From assembly GCA_045643785.1 (NCBI GenBank), contig JAZRFR010000102.1, forward strand, positions 1 through 6,826: a DNA stretch of 6,826 nt. Reading direction: 5' to 3'. This DNA comes from CAMEON01 sp045643785 (GTDB lineage Bacteria; Bacillota; Clostridia; Oscillospirales; CAG-272). The notes beneath the pieces were generated by a model that ran no database searches, was not told the origin of the DNA, and was given only the letters and a program-made list of their open reading frames with translations. A program made the translations under genes and the position numbers. Of the stretch, positions 6,298 to 6,826 are shown in pieces; position 1 is the first letter of the stretch; the number at the start of each line of letters is the position of its first letter.

Positions 6298-6330
6298 CAT
6301 ATGGATATTTTGAATATCTGCAGGCATATG
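6298..6330 (-). promoter_or_regulatory. Nested inverted repeats next to the ribosome binding site of the DUF1836 gene
   Basis: In the leader, GATATT and AATATC (6304-6309 and 6313-6318) are perfect inverted repeats around a three-base loop, flanked by two copies of CATATG (6298-6303 and 6325-6330) that can also pair, with six unpaired bases on one side. The outer stem ends on the first G of the Shine-Dalgarno GGAGGT. It could modulate translation start or be a second protein-binding site. The stems are AT-rich and weak. Confidence 0.35.
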
Positions 6331-6375
6331 CTTGCCCCTTGTGGGTCTGCATAGACCTTATTCGATTGTGCTTTT

Positions 6376-6404
6376 ATTATATCGTACAGTCGCACGATTG
6401 TCAA
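6376..6404 (-). promoter_or_regulatory. Sigma-A promoter of the DUF1836 gene pair
   Basis: Read on the minus strand, TTGACA (6404-6399) and TATAAT (6381-6376) are both perfect consensus boxes with 17 bases between them. Transcription should start near 6369, giving an untranslated leader of about 80 bases before the ATG at 6288. A promoter this strong in front of a regulator suggests that it is held down by a repressor. Confidence 0.9.
6382..6397. promoter_or_regulatory. Probable operator in the promoter spacer
   Basis: TCGTACAGTCGCACGA is an imperfect inverted repeat: TCGTAC and GCACGA (inverse of TCGTGC) match at five of six positions around AGTC. It fills the spacer between the -35 and -10 boxes, where MerR-type regulators bind. 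The downstream gene encodes a MerR-like protein, so it is the likely ligand. The usual MerR spacer is 19-20 bases, whereas this one is the normal 17, which fits repression better than the twist-activation mechanism. Confidence 0.5.
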
Positions 6405-6503
6405 GAGGGGAAACAATTTTTTTGCGAATCATTTACAATTTCTTTCATATTATTGAAATGTCGGAGAACTTCGGCTTGAAAAAGAGACAAGGAGATTCCG
6501 TAT

Positions 6504-6826
6504 ATGAGGATGAAGGTCAGCCGCGGAGCTGTTATTCTGGTCATCGGCGCGGCGGTTTTGGGTATGGCAGAGACGTGGCGTAGGGGATGGGGCTTTATCG
6601 GGCTGTGGGAGGAGAGCCGCCCTTGGCTCATCGTGGCGGCGGCGGCTTTGATGCACGAGCTGGGACATATAGCGGTGGCGCGGTGTATGGGCGTTGGAAT
6701 TCGGGGGATGAGGCTGGATCTGTTCGGCGCGCGGCTGGAGCTTGGCGGATTGCTTTCCTACGGGCGGGAATTTTGGATCGCGGCGGGCGGGCCATTGCTC
6801 AATTTCCTGTGCGTGGCGGTGCTGTA
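6504..6826 (+). CDS. Site-2 protease family (M50) membrane metalloprotease, SpoIVFB-like, 5' part only
   Basis: The first 107 residues of an intramembrane zinc protease; the 3' end is beyond the window. A hydrophobic segment (9-22) is followed by a charged loop and then WLIVAAAALMHELGHIAVAR (41-60), which contains the zinc and catalytic motif HELGH (H51, E52, H55). IRGMRLDLFGARLELGG (66-82) then matches the SpoIVFB-like strand region after the active site, and FWIAAGGPLLNFLC (90-103) is the conserved GP..N helix of the family. In Bacillus, SpoIVFB cuts pro-sigma-K in the mother cell during sporulation; that this is the orthologue is inferred from similarity and from the clostridial setting. 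ATG 6504 has AAGGAG (6489-6494) nine bases upstream; ATG 6510 is a less likely alternative. It is divergent from the DUF1836 gene. No consensus sigma-A promoter is visible in the 99 bases before the start; CATATTAT at 6446-6453 resembles a sporulation-sigma -10 box but has no good partner. Confidence 0.82.
   Translation, partial: MRMKVSRGAVILVIGAAVLGMAETWRRGWGFIGLWEESRPWLIVAAAALMHELGHIAVARCMGVGIRGMRLDLFGARLELGGLLSYGREFWIAAGGPLLNFLCVAVL

Noticed and set aside
1..6826. CRISPR array, tRNA, insertion sequence or attachment site
   Set aside because: No regularly spaced direct repeats, cloverleaf with TTCGANTC-type arm, transposase motif or terminal inverted repeats were seen.

Overview
The window looks like chromosomal DNA from a GC-rich, spore-forming Clostridia-type Firmicute, most likely Oscillospirales/Ruminococcaceae-like. 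This is an inference from four things: AGGAGG-type ribosome binding sites and near-consensus sigma-A promoters; a type A RNase P RNA with Clostridia-like core blocks; a DUF1836 (MerR-like) regulator, a family known from Firmicutes; and a SpoIVFB-like M50 membrane protease. No taxonomic marker was compared with a database.

Left half (about 53-4626, all minus strand): five tightly packed genes that look like one operon. In transcription order they are an unrecognised protein that may be a degenerate ROK-type regulator (4626-3547), a Bcp-type peroxiredoxin (3536-3081), a small monotopic phosphoglycosyl transferase of the PglC type (3073-2450), a GT4 glycosyltransferase (2457 to about 1308) and a 12-TM MFS transporter (1327-53). 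Gaps are 10 and 7 nt and the other genes overlap. The glycosyltransferase carries an apparent single-base insertion in a run of four C/G at 1546-1549, which moves its last 78 residues into another frame. The two sugar-transfer enzymes form a plausible minimal pathway: the first loads a sugar phosphate onto undecaprenyl phosphate and the second extends it. The role of the peroxiredoxin and the MFS protein in this pathway is not evident.

Middle (4649-5153, plus strand): rnpB, the RNase P RNA, with a textbook sigma-A promoter (TTGACT, 17 nt, TATAAT), a perfect closing P1 helix and two successive intrinsic terminators. The second terminator is symmetric and also serves the converging gene on the other side.

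Right part (5156-6404, minus strand): a two-gene unit of a DUF1836 MerR-like regulator (6288-5701) and a four-TM membrane protein of unknown function (5695-5156), separated by 5 nt. It is driven by a consensus promoter whose 17-nt spacer contains an inverted repeat that looks like an operator. A second hairpin lies next to the regulator's ribosome binding site. Divergent from it, and running off the right edge, is the 5' part of a SpoIVFB-like site-2 protease gene (6504 to end). The 5' end of the window holds part of a GC-rich hairpin followed by a T-run, probably an intrinsic terminator cut by the window edge.
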